In this document: piece after piece, positions 26,927-34,971 of the stretch | Position numbering within the stretch: the stretch's first letter is position 1 | How the letters are laid out: each line of letters opens with the position of its first letter | Assembly (NCBI GenBank): GCA_001897375.1 | Contig: MKSU01000013.1 | Coordinates: 1-64,000 of the forward strand | Direction of reading: 5' to 3' | DNA: 64,000 nucleotides | DNA from: Sphingomonas sp. 67-36 | Lineage (GTDB): Bacteria > Pseudomonadota > Alphaproteobacteria > Sphingomonadales > Sphingomonadaceae | Notes under the pieces: model-generated | Seen by the model: only the letters and a program-made list of their open reading frames with translations | What the model was told of the DNA's origin: nothing | Database searches by the model: none | Translations under genes and position numbers: made by a program

Positions 26927-27498
26927 CGCGCTCCCTCGGTCGTGCTGCCGAAATCGTTGGTGGTCTTGGGTGGCGGCGACCAGCCGTTATGGTCGTCGGC
27001 CGATTTCGGCACCGGGGCGGGATGCTGACCCGGCGTCTCGCCCGTATTCGCCGCGATCGTCGCGGGGAGCGAGAGCGAGCGGACATAGGCAGCGATCTCC
27101 CAGAGCTGGTCGTCGGGCACCTTGCCGCCCCAGCTCGGCATCCCGTTCGGCCGCCCCTCGACGAGCGTCTGGTGGATCTGGGCCAGCCTGCCGCCGTAGA
27201 TCCATTCCTTGTCCATCAGGCTCGGCCCCATTCCGCCGCCGCCGGCCGAATGACAACCGTTGCAATTATACGCCTTGTAGAGCCGCATCCCCTCGTTCAC
27301 CGCGGCGGCATTGTCGTAATAGGCGTCGGCGCGGCGATCGTTCGTGACGAGGCTGGCCAGTTCGCCCGGCAGCAGCGCGCTGGCGATCACGCCGGGCCGG
27401 TCGGGCGCGGCACGCGGCTGCTCCCGCGCCTGGCGATGACAGCCACCGAGCGCCAGCAATGCGAGCGCGGCAAGCTCAATGCGGGAGCGTGAAGACAT
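26923..27498 (-). CDS. monohaem cytochrome c lipoprotein, partner of the PQQ dehydrogenase
   Basis: A 191-residue cytochrome c. ATG 27498 has a strong AGGAGG site. The signal ends in the lipobox LGGC (residue 20). The haem site is CNGCHSAGGGGMGPSLMDKE near residue 80, and the axial Met is likely in GMPSWGGKVPDDQLWEIAAY. The Pro-rich C-terminal tail after residue 160 is probably flexible. The gene starts inside the 3' end of the dehydrogenase gene (23-base overlap), so its product is the prime candidate for first electron acceptor. Confidence 0.92.
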   Translation of the reverse strand: MSSRSRIELAALALLALGGCHRQAREQPRAAPDRPGVIASALLPGELASLVTNDRRADAYYDNAAAVNEGMRLYKAYNCNGCHSAGGGGMGPSLMDKEWIYGGRLAQIHQTLVEGRPNGMPSWGGKVPDDQLWEIAAYVRSLSLPATIAANTGETPGQHPAPVPKSADDHNGWSPPPKTTNDFGSTTEGAR

Positions 27499-29383
27499 AG
27501 AGCGTCCCTCCTGCATTGGTGTATCTGGGCAGGTCGGACATGGCGTTGACCATGCCGAGCGCCGCCGATCCGTCGCGCGGATCGACCGGGCCGGAGACGA
27601 CCGCGCCGGACCAGCCGCCGACCCCGGTGAGGATCGCGACATACTGGTGCCCGTCCGGCCCGCGATAGCTGACCGGCTGGCCGATGATCCCGCTGTCCAG
27701 TTTCTGCTGCCACAGGAGCTTGCCCGTGCTGGCGGCGACCGCTTTGAACCAGCCGTCCATCGTCCCATAGAAGACGAGGTTGCCGGCGGTCGTCACAGTG
27801 CCGGACCAGACCGGGAAGCGTTCCGGTATCTCCCACGCCGGCTTGCGCAGGATCGGGTCCCACGCAGTCAGCACACCGCGATGGCCGTCGCCCGGCCCCG
27901 CCTTCATATGCACCTCCGCCCCGACATAGGGCGTGCCGGAGATGTAGTTCACCTCCAGGTTCATCCAGTCCATGCACATATTCTCGTGCGGGATATAGAG
28001 CAGGCCGGTGCCGGGGTTGAACGAGCTGGGATTCCAGTCCTTCGCGCCGCTCGCCGTGGGGCAGATGTCGCGCGTCACCTGTCCGAGCTTGCCGACCTTG
28101 GCGGGGTTGACGATCAGCGCGCCGGTCCTGAGGTCCACGCCCCGTGATGAATTGATCGGGCCGAACGGATCGGCCGACAGCACCTGCCCGCTCCGCCGGT
28201 CGATGACATAGACATAGCCGTTGCGCTCCGGCCGGACGAGGACGTGGCGGATTCTTCCGGCAAACGGCATGTCGAGCAGGATCTGCTCGTTGATCCCGTC
28301 ATAATCGTCGGTGTCGTGCGGGCTGAATTGGTAGAACCATTTCGCCTCCCCGCTCGCCGGATCGCGCGCGAAGATGCCGGCGGTCCATTTGTTGTCGCCG
28401 GGGCGTTGCTCCGAATTCCACGGGCCGGGGTTGCCGGTGCCGTGGATCACCTGATGCAGGTCCGGGTCGTAGGTGAACCAGCCCCACATGCTGCCGCCGC
28501 CGATCTTCCACGCATCGGCCGGCCAGCTTCTGACGCCAAGGTCGCGCCCGCGATCGGCGGCGTAGAATGGCTTGAATTCCGCGCCGATCCGCACGTCCGC
28601 GTCGGGGCCGGTGTTATAGGCCTTCCACAGCAATTTGCCGCTCTGCTCGTCGAGCGCCACCACCCAGCCGCGCACCCCCATCTCGCCGCCGGAATTGCCG
28701 ACATAGACGCGCCCGTCCGCCACCAGCGGCGCCATCGTCATTGTCTCGCCGCGGTTGATGTTGCCGAGCTGCACCTTCCACAACGGCTTGCCGGTGGCGG
28801 CGTCGAGCGCGATCGTCTGCCCGTCCAGGGTGTTGAAGATATATTTGCCCGCGTCATAGCTGCCGCCGCGATTGACCACATCGCAGCACGCCACTCCCTG
28901 CGCGGCGGGCGCGGGGCGCGGCATGTATTTCCATTTCATCGGCGCGCCGGGCTTCGTCAGGTCCAGCGCATAGACGATGTTGGGGAAGGCGGTGACAACA
29001 TACATCGTCCCGCCCGCGACGATCGGCGCGGCCTCCTGCCCCTTGTTGACGCCGAGCGAGAAGGTGAAGGCGGTGGCGAGATGGCGGACGTTGCCCGCGT
29101 TGATCTCGGTGAGCGTCGAATAGCGGGTGGAAGCGTAGTTCTTCGACGGCATCGTCCATTGCCCGTCGTCCGGCGGCGAGCCGCCCGGCGCGGGCCGCGC
29201 CTTGCCCATGTCGGTGGTCGGCGGCGCGAGCGCGTGGCCGATCTGCTCGCGGGTGAACACCGCCGATGCCGGGACGGGCGCAGGGAGCTTCGGCGCGGGG
29301 CCGGTATAGCCTTCCTCCGCCGGCGCTTGCCCGCAACCGGCGAGGATCGTGGCGAGCAGCAGGACGTGCGGATTCCGGGTCAT
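27476..29383 (-). CDS. PQQ-dependent alcohol dehydrogenase, lanthanide-type, lipoprotein
   Basis: A 635-residue eight-bladed quinoprotein of the methanol/ethanol dehydrogenase family. The adjacent-cysteine disulfide is in GVACCDVVNRGG near residue 155. GGEMGVRGWVVALDEQSGKL and GTGNPGPWNSEQRPGDNKW are PQQ/metal-site blocks. The catalytic Asp (about 360) sits in DDYDGINE and is followed two residues later by a second Asp (about 362, codon 28298-28300), the residue that marks lanthanide-dependent XoxF/ExaF/PedH enzymes, where calcium MxaF has Ala. The signal ends in the lipobox LAGC, unusual for a family that is normally soluble. It overlaps both neighbours. The alcohol substrate is unknown. Confidence 0.93.
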   Translation of the reverse strand: MTRNPHVLLLATILAGCGQAPAEEGYTGPAPKLPAPVPASAVFTREQIGHALAPPTTDMGKARPAPGGSPPDDGQWTMPSKNYASTRYSTLTEINAGNVRHLATAFTFSLGVNKGQEAAPIVAGGTMYVVTAFPNIVYALDLTKPGAPMKWKYMPRPAPAAQGVACCDVVNRGGSYDAGKYIFNTLDGQTIALDAATGKPLWKVQLGNINRGETMTMAPLVADGRVYVGNSGGEMGVRGWVVALDEQSGKLLWKAYNTGPDADVRIGAEFKPFYAADRGRDLGVRSWPADAWKIGGGSMWGWFTYDPDLHQVIHGTGNPGPWNSEQRPGDNKWTAGIFARDPASGEAKWFYQFSPHDTDDYDGINEQILLDMPFAGRIRHVLVRPERNGYVYVIDRRSGQVLSADPFGPINSSRGVDLRTGALIVNPAKVGKLGQVTRDICPTASGAKDWNPSSFNPGTGLLYIPHENMCMDWMNLEVNYISGTPYVGAEVHMKAGPGDGHRGVLTAWDPILRKPAWEIPERFPVWSGTVTTAGNLVFYGTMDGWFKAVAASTGKLLWQQKLDSGIIGQPVSYRGPDGHQYVAILTGVGGWSGAVVSGPVDPRDGSAALGMVNAMSDLPRYTNAGGTLYVFTLPH

Positions 29384-29718
29384 GGCTTGTCCAGAGTGTA
29401 GAGATAGTCCGCCAGCATCGCGGCCTGCGCGGGGCTGAGGCCGAGTTCGGGCATCGCCCCGCCGGGCTGGACCGACTGCGGGTGAATGAGGAAGGCGCGC
29501 AGGTTGGCGGGCGTGTTGGGTAGCCTGCCCGCGATCGTCTGACGCCGCGCGAAGCCGGCAAGCGGCGGCCCGACCAGCCCGCGCGCCGTCGCCACGCCCG
29601 GAACGACATGGCAGGTCGCGCATTGCGCGGCGATCAACGCCTTCGCCCCGGCATGGGGGTCGGTGCGGCTGCACGCCGGGAGCGCCGCCAGCAGCAGGAT
29701 AAGGCTCAGCCGAGGCAT
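29380..29718 (-). CDS. small monohaem cytochrome c lipoprotein
   Basis: A 112-residue protein: signal with lipobox LPAC (residue 16), haem site CATCHVVPGV near residue 33 and axial Met candidate in GGAMPELGLS. The middle segment RRQTIAGRLPNTPANLRAFL resembles the fused haem domain of the CoxB encoded upstream. It overlaps the dehydrogenase start by 4 bases (ATGA) and the membrane-protein gene by 13 bases. It probably shuttles electrons between dehydrogenase and oxidase. Confidence 0.9.
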   Translation of the reverse strand: MPRLSLILLLAALPACSRTDPHAGAKALIAAQCATCHVVPGVATARGLVGPPLAGFARRQTIAGRLPNTPANLRAFLIHPQSVQPGGAMPELGLSPAQAAMLADYLYTLDKP

Positions 29719-30140
29719 CGCGGCACCAGCAGGAAGGCGACGAGCGTCACCAGCGTGGTGAGCGCGAAGCCGCCGCCGAGATAGACGCCCCACAAGGCGA
29801 CGAAGCGCGTGCGGCCGTGGCCGACCTCGACCAGTTCGTCGTGGTCGCCCTCCACCTCCTCGCGCACCTCGACGAACTTGCGCCACGAGAGGAAGCCCGC
29901 GACCGCCGCCGCCAGCGCGCACAGCAACAGCACCGCGATCGCGCCGACGTGGGTCCAGCCATAGCCGGCGAGCGGCGCGTCGAGCCGGTCGATCGCCGGA
30001 AAGCACGGCCAGCTCGTCATCATCTCGCCGACGCAGAGCTGCACCAGCCACGCGACCGGACCGGTGTAGAGCAGCAGCGACGCGCCGAGGCCGCTCAGCC
30101 GATCGCGATGCGGCGCGGGATGATGGCGCTCGCCGATCAT
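29706..30140 (-). CDS. small multi-pass membrane protein of the oxidase operon
   Basis: A 144-residue protein with three predicted transmembrane helices: about 18-38 (LGASLLLYTGPVAWLVQLCV), 66-88 and 118-140. A charged cytoplasmic or periplasmic loop rich in Glu, Asp and His (EVREEVEGDHDELVEVGHGR) lies between helices 2 and 3. It sits between CoxC and the cytochrome c with overlaps at both ends, so it is probably an accessory or fourth subunit of this oxidase. No sequence family is recognised and it does not look like a classical CtaF. Confidence 0.8.
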   Translation of the reverse strand: MIGERHHPAPHRDRLSGLGASLLLYTGPVAWLVQLCVGEMMTSWPCFPAIDRLDAPLAGYGWTHVGAIAVLLLCALAAAVAGFLSWRKFVEVREEVEGDHDELVEVGHGRTRFVALWGVYLGGGFALTTLVTLVAFLLVPRCLG

Positions 30141-30748
30141 CGCGCGAACCCCAGATAGGGCGTGAGGTAATAGGTCGCGAACACGAACAGCCACACCGCG
30201 TCCACGAAATGCCAGTAGAGCACCCCGGCCGACACGACGATGCGGCGGCGCGGCGAGAAGAAGTCCAGCGCCACCCACAGGGCCAGCATCGCGAGGATGA
30301 TGAGACCCGCGACGACATGCGCCATGTGGAAGCCGGTGGTCGCGAAGTAGAGCGAGGCGTAGCTCGACGTCCCAATGCGATAGGGCTTCTCCGCCCATTC
30401 ATAGACCTGCACGCCCGCGAACACCGCGCCCATCGCGAACGCGCTGAGCAGGCCGACCAGCGCCTGTGCCCGGTTGCCGCGCTCGACGCCTTTCTCCCCT
30501 AACCAGGCGACGACGCTGGAGGCGAGCAACAGCAAGGTATTGGGCAGCGCCGGCCACATCTTCGGCGTCGGCTCCAGCAACCAGCCGGGCAGCGCGCTCG
30601 CGCCGGTATAGTAATAAGAGAACAGCAGATAGGCGAACAGCGCCGCCTCGCTGGCGATCAGCGCGCCGACGCCCCATTGGCCGACGCCGTGCCGCCCGAC
30701 CGGGCCGACCGGCAGCTTCCCGGGTCGGGCAAGGACAAGCTCAGCCAT
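30137..30748 (-). CDS. ctaE: cytochrome c oxidase subunit III-like protein
   Basis: A 203-residue heme-copper oxidase subunit III with five predicted helices. The start region GQWGVGALIASEAALFAYLL and the family signature GTSSYASLYFATTGFHMAHV, followed by VVAGLIILAML, are clear. GVLYWHFVDAVWLFVFATYY closes the protein as in all subunits III. It overlaps CoxA by 8 bases and the next gene by 4 (ATGA). Confidence 0.93.
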   Translation of the reverse strand: MAELVLARPGKLPVGPVGRHGVGQWGVGALIASEAALFAYLLFSYYYTGASALPGWLLEPTPKMWPALPNTLLLLASSVVAWLGEKGVERGNRAQALVGLLSAFAMGAVFAGVQVYEWAEKPYRIGTSSYASLYFATTGFHMAHVVAGLIILAMLALWVALDFFSPRRRIVVSAGVLYWHFVDAVWLFVFATYYLTPYLGFAR

Positions 30749-32681
30749 GCGCCGGTTCCCGTTCGAGCAATCTGCGCTGCGGCCATAGCCACATCACCAG
30801 CGCGGCGAGCACCAGCAGCGCGCCGAGCGCGATCGCCGCCCATGCCTTGAGCAGCAGCGCGAAGAACAGCACGCCGAGCGCCGCCGCGAGCAGGAACGGC
30901 GCCCAGCTATCTTCCGGCATCTCGACGATCCGGTCCGGCTCGGCATCGAGCGGGGTGGTGGTGACTGTCTCCTTGCCGTGATCGAGCATCATGCCGCGCG
31001 CGATCGAGCTGCGCCCCCGGCTCTCGTCCAGCGCCTCCTCCCAAAGAGGGTGGCGCGAGGCGATCGTCGGGATCACCGTGAAATTATAGGGCGCGGGCGG
31101 CGACGGCACCGCCCATTCCAGCGTCGGCCCGCCCCACGGATCGGCGGGGGCCTTCGCACCCGAGCGCAGGCTCCTCGCGACATTGACGAAGAACAGCAGT
31201 ACGCCGATCGCGAACACGAAGCTGCCGATGGTCGTGATCATGTTGAGCGTCGACCAGCCCATCCCCGCCGGATAGGTCCACACCCGGCGCGGCATCCCGA
31301 ACAGACCGGTCAGGTGCATCGGCAGGAAGCCGAGGTTGAAGCCCAGGAACATCGTCCAGAAGTTCCAGCGCCCGAGCCGCTCGTCCATCATCCGGCCGAA
31401 CATCTTGGGGAACCAGAAGTATGTCGCGCCGACCACCGGGAAGACGTTGATCCCGACCAGCACGTAATGGAGGTGCGCGACGACGAAATAAGTGTCGGTG
31501 AGCTGCCAGTCGACCGGCACGCTGGCGGTCATGAAGCCCGATACGCCGCCGATCACGAACAGCAGGATCATCGAGGCGAAGAACAGGAAGGCGGTGGTCA
31601 TCACCGGCCTCCCGGTCCAGATCGTCGCCAGCCACGCGAAGATCGCCACCGCGCTCGGCACGGTGATGACGATCGACGCACCGGAGAAGAAGCTCAACGA
31701 CAGCCCCGGCAGGCCGGTCGCGAACATGTGATGCACCCACACGCCGAAGCCGAGGATCATCGTCGCGACGGTGGACAGCGCGACCAGCGAATAACCCACC
31801 AGCGGCCGGCGGCAGAACACCGGCAGCCCGTCCGACGCCATGCCCATCGCGGGGAGGACGATTGCATAGACCCAGGGGTGGCCGAAGATCCAGAACAGGT
31901 GCTGCCACAGGAGCGGCTGGCCGCCGCCCGAAGTCTGGAAGAAGCTGGTGCCGAACTGCCGGTCCAGCCACAGGAGGAAGAAGGCGAGGCTGACGGCGGG
32001 CACCACGACGAGGTTGGCGACGCTGGCGGTGAGCGTGCCCCAGATCAGGATCGGCATCCGGTTGATCGACATGCCGGGCGCGCGCATCTTGAAGGCGGTG
32101 ACGATGAAATTCGCCGCGCCGACCGTGGTGGAGATGCCGAGCAGCACCATGCCCAGCGCGTAGAAATCCTGGTTCAGCCCCGGATTATATTGCCGCTCGG
32201 CATAAGGGACGTAGTTGAACCAGCCGTCGTTCGCACCATTGCCGGTGAGGAAGCCGGCGTAGAGGAACAGGGCGGCGGCGAGATACACCCAATAACTGAA
32301 CGCGTTGAGGCGCGGGAACGCCATGTCGCGCGAGCCGAGCAGCAGCGGCCACAGGTAATTGGAGAAGCCCGACAGGACCGGCGACGCATAGAGGAAGATC
32401 ATCGTCATCCCGTGCGTCGAGAAGAATTCGTTATATTGCTCCGGCGTCAGCAGGTTGAGGTCCGGCCCGGCGAGCTGGAGCCGGATCACCAGCGCCTCGA
32501 TCCCGCCCAGGGCGAGCAGGACGAACGCGGTGATGATGTAGCGGATGCCGATCTCCTTGTGATCGACAGTGGTGAACCACCCCTTCCACCCCGGCTCGGT
32601 CGCCCAGATCGCGTGGAGGCGCGCGCGCAGTTCGGGGGTGTCCTCGCCGATTTCCGGGGTGCGGAAGGCGGCGGGCGTCAT
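30741..32681 (-). CDS. ctaD: heme-copper oxidase subunit I lacking canonical D- and K-channel residues
   Basis: A 646-residue oxygen-reducing subunit of the inner membrane. Haem and copper ligands are all present: the His in STHGMTMIFLYASP, the cross-linked His/Tyr pair in FGHPWVYAIVLP, the two His in WVHHMFATG and the two in VVAHLHYVLVG. The D-channel entrance Asp (GSRDMAFPRLN) is kept. However, the Glu of the usual HPEVY is Trp (residue 270, codon 31872-31874) and the Lys of the usual PTGIK is Ala (residue 346, codon 31644-31646, in VPSAVAIFAW). The C-terminal 60 residues add two helices, as in CoxA fused to a CtaF-like part. It overlaps its neighbours at both ends. Confidence 0.95.
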   Translation of the reverse strand: MTPAAFRTPEIGEDTPELRARLHAIWATEPGWKGWFTTVDHKEIGIRYIITAFVLLALGGIEALVIRLQLAGPDLNLLTPEQYNEFFSTHGMTMIFLYASPVLSGFSNYLWPLLLGSRDMAFPRLNAFSYWVYLAAALFLYAGFLTGNGANDGWFNYVPYAERQYNPGLNQDFYALGMVLLGISTTVGAANFIVTAFKMRAPGMSINRMPILIWGTLTASVANLVVVPAVSLAFFLLWLDRQFGTSFFQTSGGGQPLLWQHLFWIFGHPWVYAIVLPAMGMASDGLPVFCRRPLVGYSLVALSTVATMILGFGVWVHHMFATGLPGLSLSFFSGASIVITVPSAVAIFAWLATIWTGRPVMTTAFLFFASMILLFVIGGVSGFMTASVPVDWQLTDTYFVVAHLHYVLVGINVFPVVGATYFWFPKMFGRMMDERLGRWNFWTMFLGFNLGFLPMHLTGLFGMPRRVWTYPAGMGWSTLNMITTIGSFVFAIGVLLFFVNVARSLRSGAKAPADPWGGPTLEWAVPSPPAPYNFTVIPTIASRHPLWEEALDESRGRSSIARGMMLDHGKETVTTTPLDAEPDRIVEMPEDSWAPFLLAAALGVLFFALLLKAWAAIALGALLVLAALVMWLWPQRRLLEREPAHG

Positions 32682-33640
32682 TGCAGCGTCTCCAGATAGG
32701 CGAGCACGTCGTTGAGCTGCTGCCCGGTGAGCTTCTGGTCCGGCATCAGCGCGCCGGGCTTGGCGGCCTGCGGCGACTGCACCCAGCCCGCGAGGCTGCC
32801 GCGGGTGTTGGGGAGCATCCCGGCTGCGATCAGACGGCGGCTCATCAGATGGGTGAGATCGGGGCCGTAGAAGGAGGAGGCGTCGGTGCCGCGCACGGCG
32901 TGACACAGGGCGCAGCGATACTGGAAATATTGCTGTCCGCGCTGCGCGGCGGCGGTGGCGGGCGGCGGCGCGGTTTGAAGCTGGGCGCGGCGCCACCGCT
33001 CGAAGGCGGCGGGCATGTCCGCCACCACCTCGAACGCCATCTTGGCGTGCTCCAGCCCGCAGAACTCGGCGCATTGCCCACGATAGCGGCCCGGTGCATC
33101 GGCCTGCATCCAGGTGAGGTTGGTCTGGCCGGGGATGGCGTCGGTCTTGCCGGAAAGCTGTGGCACCCAGAAGCTGTGGATCACGTCCGCGCCGTGCAGG
33201 CGGACCAGCACGCGCCGGCCGGTGGGGATGTGCAGTTCATTCGCGGTGAGGAAGGTGCCGTCCGGCTCGTCGCCGTTGTAGCGCACCTCCCACCACCATT
33301 GGCGCGGCGTGACGTCCAGCACGAGGGCCGGGCGGCGCGGCGGCCCGACGACGCGGCCGAGCGCGGCCATCGTCCATACCAAAGTGACGAGCAGCGGCAG
33401 CGCGCTCGCGATCAGGCCCCAGCGGATCCAGCCCAGCCCATGGCCGCCGCGCTCGACCGCCACCGCGCGCGGCTCGACGCGCGGGCCGTGGCGGCGGGTG
33501 CGCCATACGCCTAGCCCCAGCAGGCCGCCGATCACGACGCACACCGCCACCGACACCGCCAGCACGAACCATGTCAGCGGCACGATCGCCCCGGCGCGCT
33601 CGCCGGAACTGGTGAGATAGCCGAGCGGCAATCCGCTCAT
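32678..33640 (-). CDS. ctaC: cytochrome c oxidase subunit II with fused haem c domain (caa3 type)
   Basis: A 320-residue subunit II. Two transmembrane helices (about 20-45 and 72-95) precede the CuA cupredoxin domain. The dinuclear copper ligands are visible: His155 (DVIHSFWVPQ), Cys190, Cys194, His198 and Met201 (CAEFCGLEHAKM). An Ala/Pro linker (222-233) leads to a C-terminal cytochrome c domain with CALCHAVRG (243-251) and an axial Met in GALMPDQKL. The fused haem makes external cytochrome docking optional, as in caa3 oxidases. ATGA overlaps connect it to CtaG and CoxA. Confidence 0.94.
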   Translation of the reverse strand: MSGLPLGYLTSSGERAGAIVPLTWFVLAVSVAVCVVIGGLLGLGVWRTRRHGPRVEPRAVAVERGGHGLGWIRWGLIASALPLLVTLVWTMAALGRVVGPPRRPALVLDVTPRQWWWEVRYNGDEPDGTFLTANELHIPTGRRVLVRLHGADVIHSFWVPQLSGKTDAIPGQTNLTWMQADAPGRYRGQCAEFCGLEHAKMAFEVVADMPAAFERWRRAQLQTAPPPATAAAQRGQQYFQYRCALCHAVRGTDASSFYGPDLTHLMSRRLIAAGMLPNTRGSLAGWVQSPQAAKPGALMPDQKLTGQQLNDVLAYLETLQ

Positions 33641-34359
33641 GCCGCCGCCTCGTCCATCGCGCGCCACATCGCCGCGAGCGAGCGCAGCGCGACCCACAGG
33701 AACAGCAGGCATCCAGGCACCCACATCAGCACCCCGCCGAGTTGCTGGTCGGCGAGCGGCGTCAGGCCCCATGCCTCGGTGGTGGCGTAATGCGGGCGGT
33801 ACATCGGCCATGACGCGAGCGCGATCACCGCGCCGAGCAGCCCCATCTGCACCGACGCCACCACGCCCGCCGCCAGCGCCTGCGGCCCATGCTGGCGCAG
33901 CAGCACGGCCCACAGCCAGATGCCGCTGCCGAACAGAGAGAGGTGCATCAGCCAGTAGAGCGCGGCGGACCGGAACGTCGCCTCATAAGGTGCGGGCATG
34001 TGCCAGAACCACAAGGCGATCAGGAAGGCGACGCTCGCGCCCCACAGCGCCGCCGGCCGCCGCATCGCCGGCCGGTCCGGCAAGGCGATCGCGATCAGCG
34101 GCGCGGCGAGCAGCAGCAGGATCATATGCTGCGCGATCCGTGCGGCGAACAGCGACACCGACAGCGCGCAGAGCGGCGAGACGAAAGCGACGGCGGCGAT
34201 CGCCCAGCCGGTCGCGGCCGATGCGACGCGTCGGGTGCGGACGATATGGAGCGCGCCGATCGCAAGGAGCGCGGTGATCAATATCGGATCGAGATTGAAC
34301 CGCGCGGCAAGTTCGCCGGGCAGCGGCGGCGTGCCGCAATATGCCGTCGCCTGCGCCAT
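33637..34359 (-). CDS. ctaG: caa3-type oxidase assembly protein CtaG
   Basis: A 240-residue membrane protein with six to seven helices and no soluble domain. This is the caa3_CtaG type, distinct from the Cox11-like CtaG. Conserved His residues lie in RIAQHMILLLLAAPL, FWHMPAPYEA and YWLMHLSLFGSGIWLW. It is proposed to assist copper insertion into CoxA. It is one base away from the DUF336 gene and overlaps CoxB by 4 bases. Confidence 0.9.
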   Translation of the reverse strand: MAQATAYCGTPPLPGELAARFNLDPILITALLAIGALHIVRTRRVASAATGWAIAAVAFVSPLCALSVSLFAARIAQHMILLLLAAPLIAIALPDRPAMRRPAALWGASVAFLIALWFWHMPAPYEATFRSAALYWLMHLSLFGSGIWLWAVLLRQHGPQALAAGVVASVQMGLLGAVIALASWPMYRPHYATTEAWGLTPLADQQLGGVLMWVPGCLLFLWVALRSLAAMWRAMDEAAA

Positions 34360-34360
34360 C

Positions 34361-34813
34361 TCACGCCGGAACGCGATCGGCGTGGCGCGACCTTTCCTCC
34401 TCGAACGCGGCGAGCGCGGCCTCGACCACCGACTGATCCTGATCGACCGTGCCGCCGCTCGATCCGATCGCGCCGATCACCGCGCCGTCCACCTTCACCG
34501 GCGCACCGCCGCCGAAGATCACGATACGGTCATGGTTGGTGTTCTGGATGCCGAACAGCGGCTTGCCCGGCGCTGCCATGCGCGCGAGGTCCTCGGTCGG
34601 CATGTCGAAGGCACGGGCGGTGAACGCCTTGTGGATCGCGATGTCGATCGAGCCGAGCCACGCCCCGTCCATCCGCGCGAAGGCGAGCAGGTTGCCGCCG
34701 GCATCGACCACCGCGATGTTCGAGGGCACCTCGATCTGCGCCGCCCTGGCCTCCGCCGCCATGAGCAGCCGGCGCGCGTCGCCGAGCGAAAGCGTTTCGA
34801 TGGTCATCACCAT
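34361..34813 (-). CDS. GlcG/HbpS-like DUF336 protein
   Basis: A 150-residue single-domain protein of the DUF336 family (GlcG, HbpS, and the corrinoid-enzyme-associated relatives). Hallmarks are NIAVVDAGGNLLAFARMDGA, the PTEDLARMA segment and GGGAPVKVDGAVIGAIGSSGGT. Some members bind haem or cobalamin-like ligands. No export signal is seen, so it should be cytoplasmic. ATG 34813 has GAGGAG 7 bases upstream. It is the first gene of the eleven-gene electron-transfer operon, which may indicate a haem-handling or small-molecule role there. Confidence 0.88.
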   Translation of the reverse strand: MVMTIETLSLGDARRLLMAAEARAAQIEVPSNIAVVDAGGNLLAFARMDGAWLGSIDIAIHKAFTARAFDMPTEDLARMAAPGKPLFGIQNTNHDRIVIFGGGAPVKVDGAVIGAIGSSGGTVDQDQSVVEAALAAFEEERSRHADRVPA

Positions 34814-34971
34814 GCGGCCTCTCCTCGTTGCGCCATCAACGCCCCGTCGCGCGCCGCCGATCCGGGAAACCCCCATCCTTCTAACGTATGTTAGCGAAAG
34901 GACTTCGGCCGGAACGAAAGCCGCGCCACCCGCTTTTCGTGACGATCCGGCAACGAAACAGGGGAAGCCAT
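34814..34971. promoter_or_regulatory. divergent promoter region of electron-transfer operon and TonB receptor
   Basis: The 158 bases between the two start codons must drive the eleven-gene minus-strand operon and the plus-strand receptor gene. I see no convincing -35/-10 pair or palindrome. The shared region suggests common control, for example by lanthanide or alcohol availability. Confidence 0.4.

Noticed and set aside
30978-32699. A 573-codon frame opposite CoxA
   Set aside because: Very charged, repetitive composition with no domain. CoxA on the other strand is unambiguous.
25161-34813. Lanthanide-binding protein lanM or PQQ biosynthesis genes in the operon
   Set aside because: No EF-hand-type protein or pqq gene was found in the window. 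They must be elsewhere if present.
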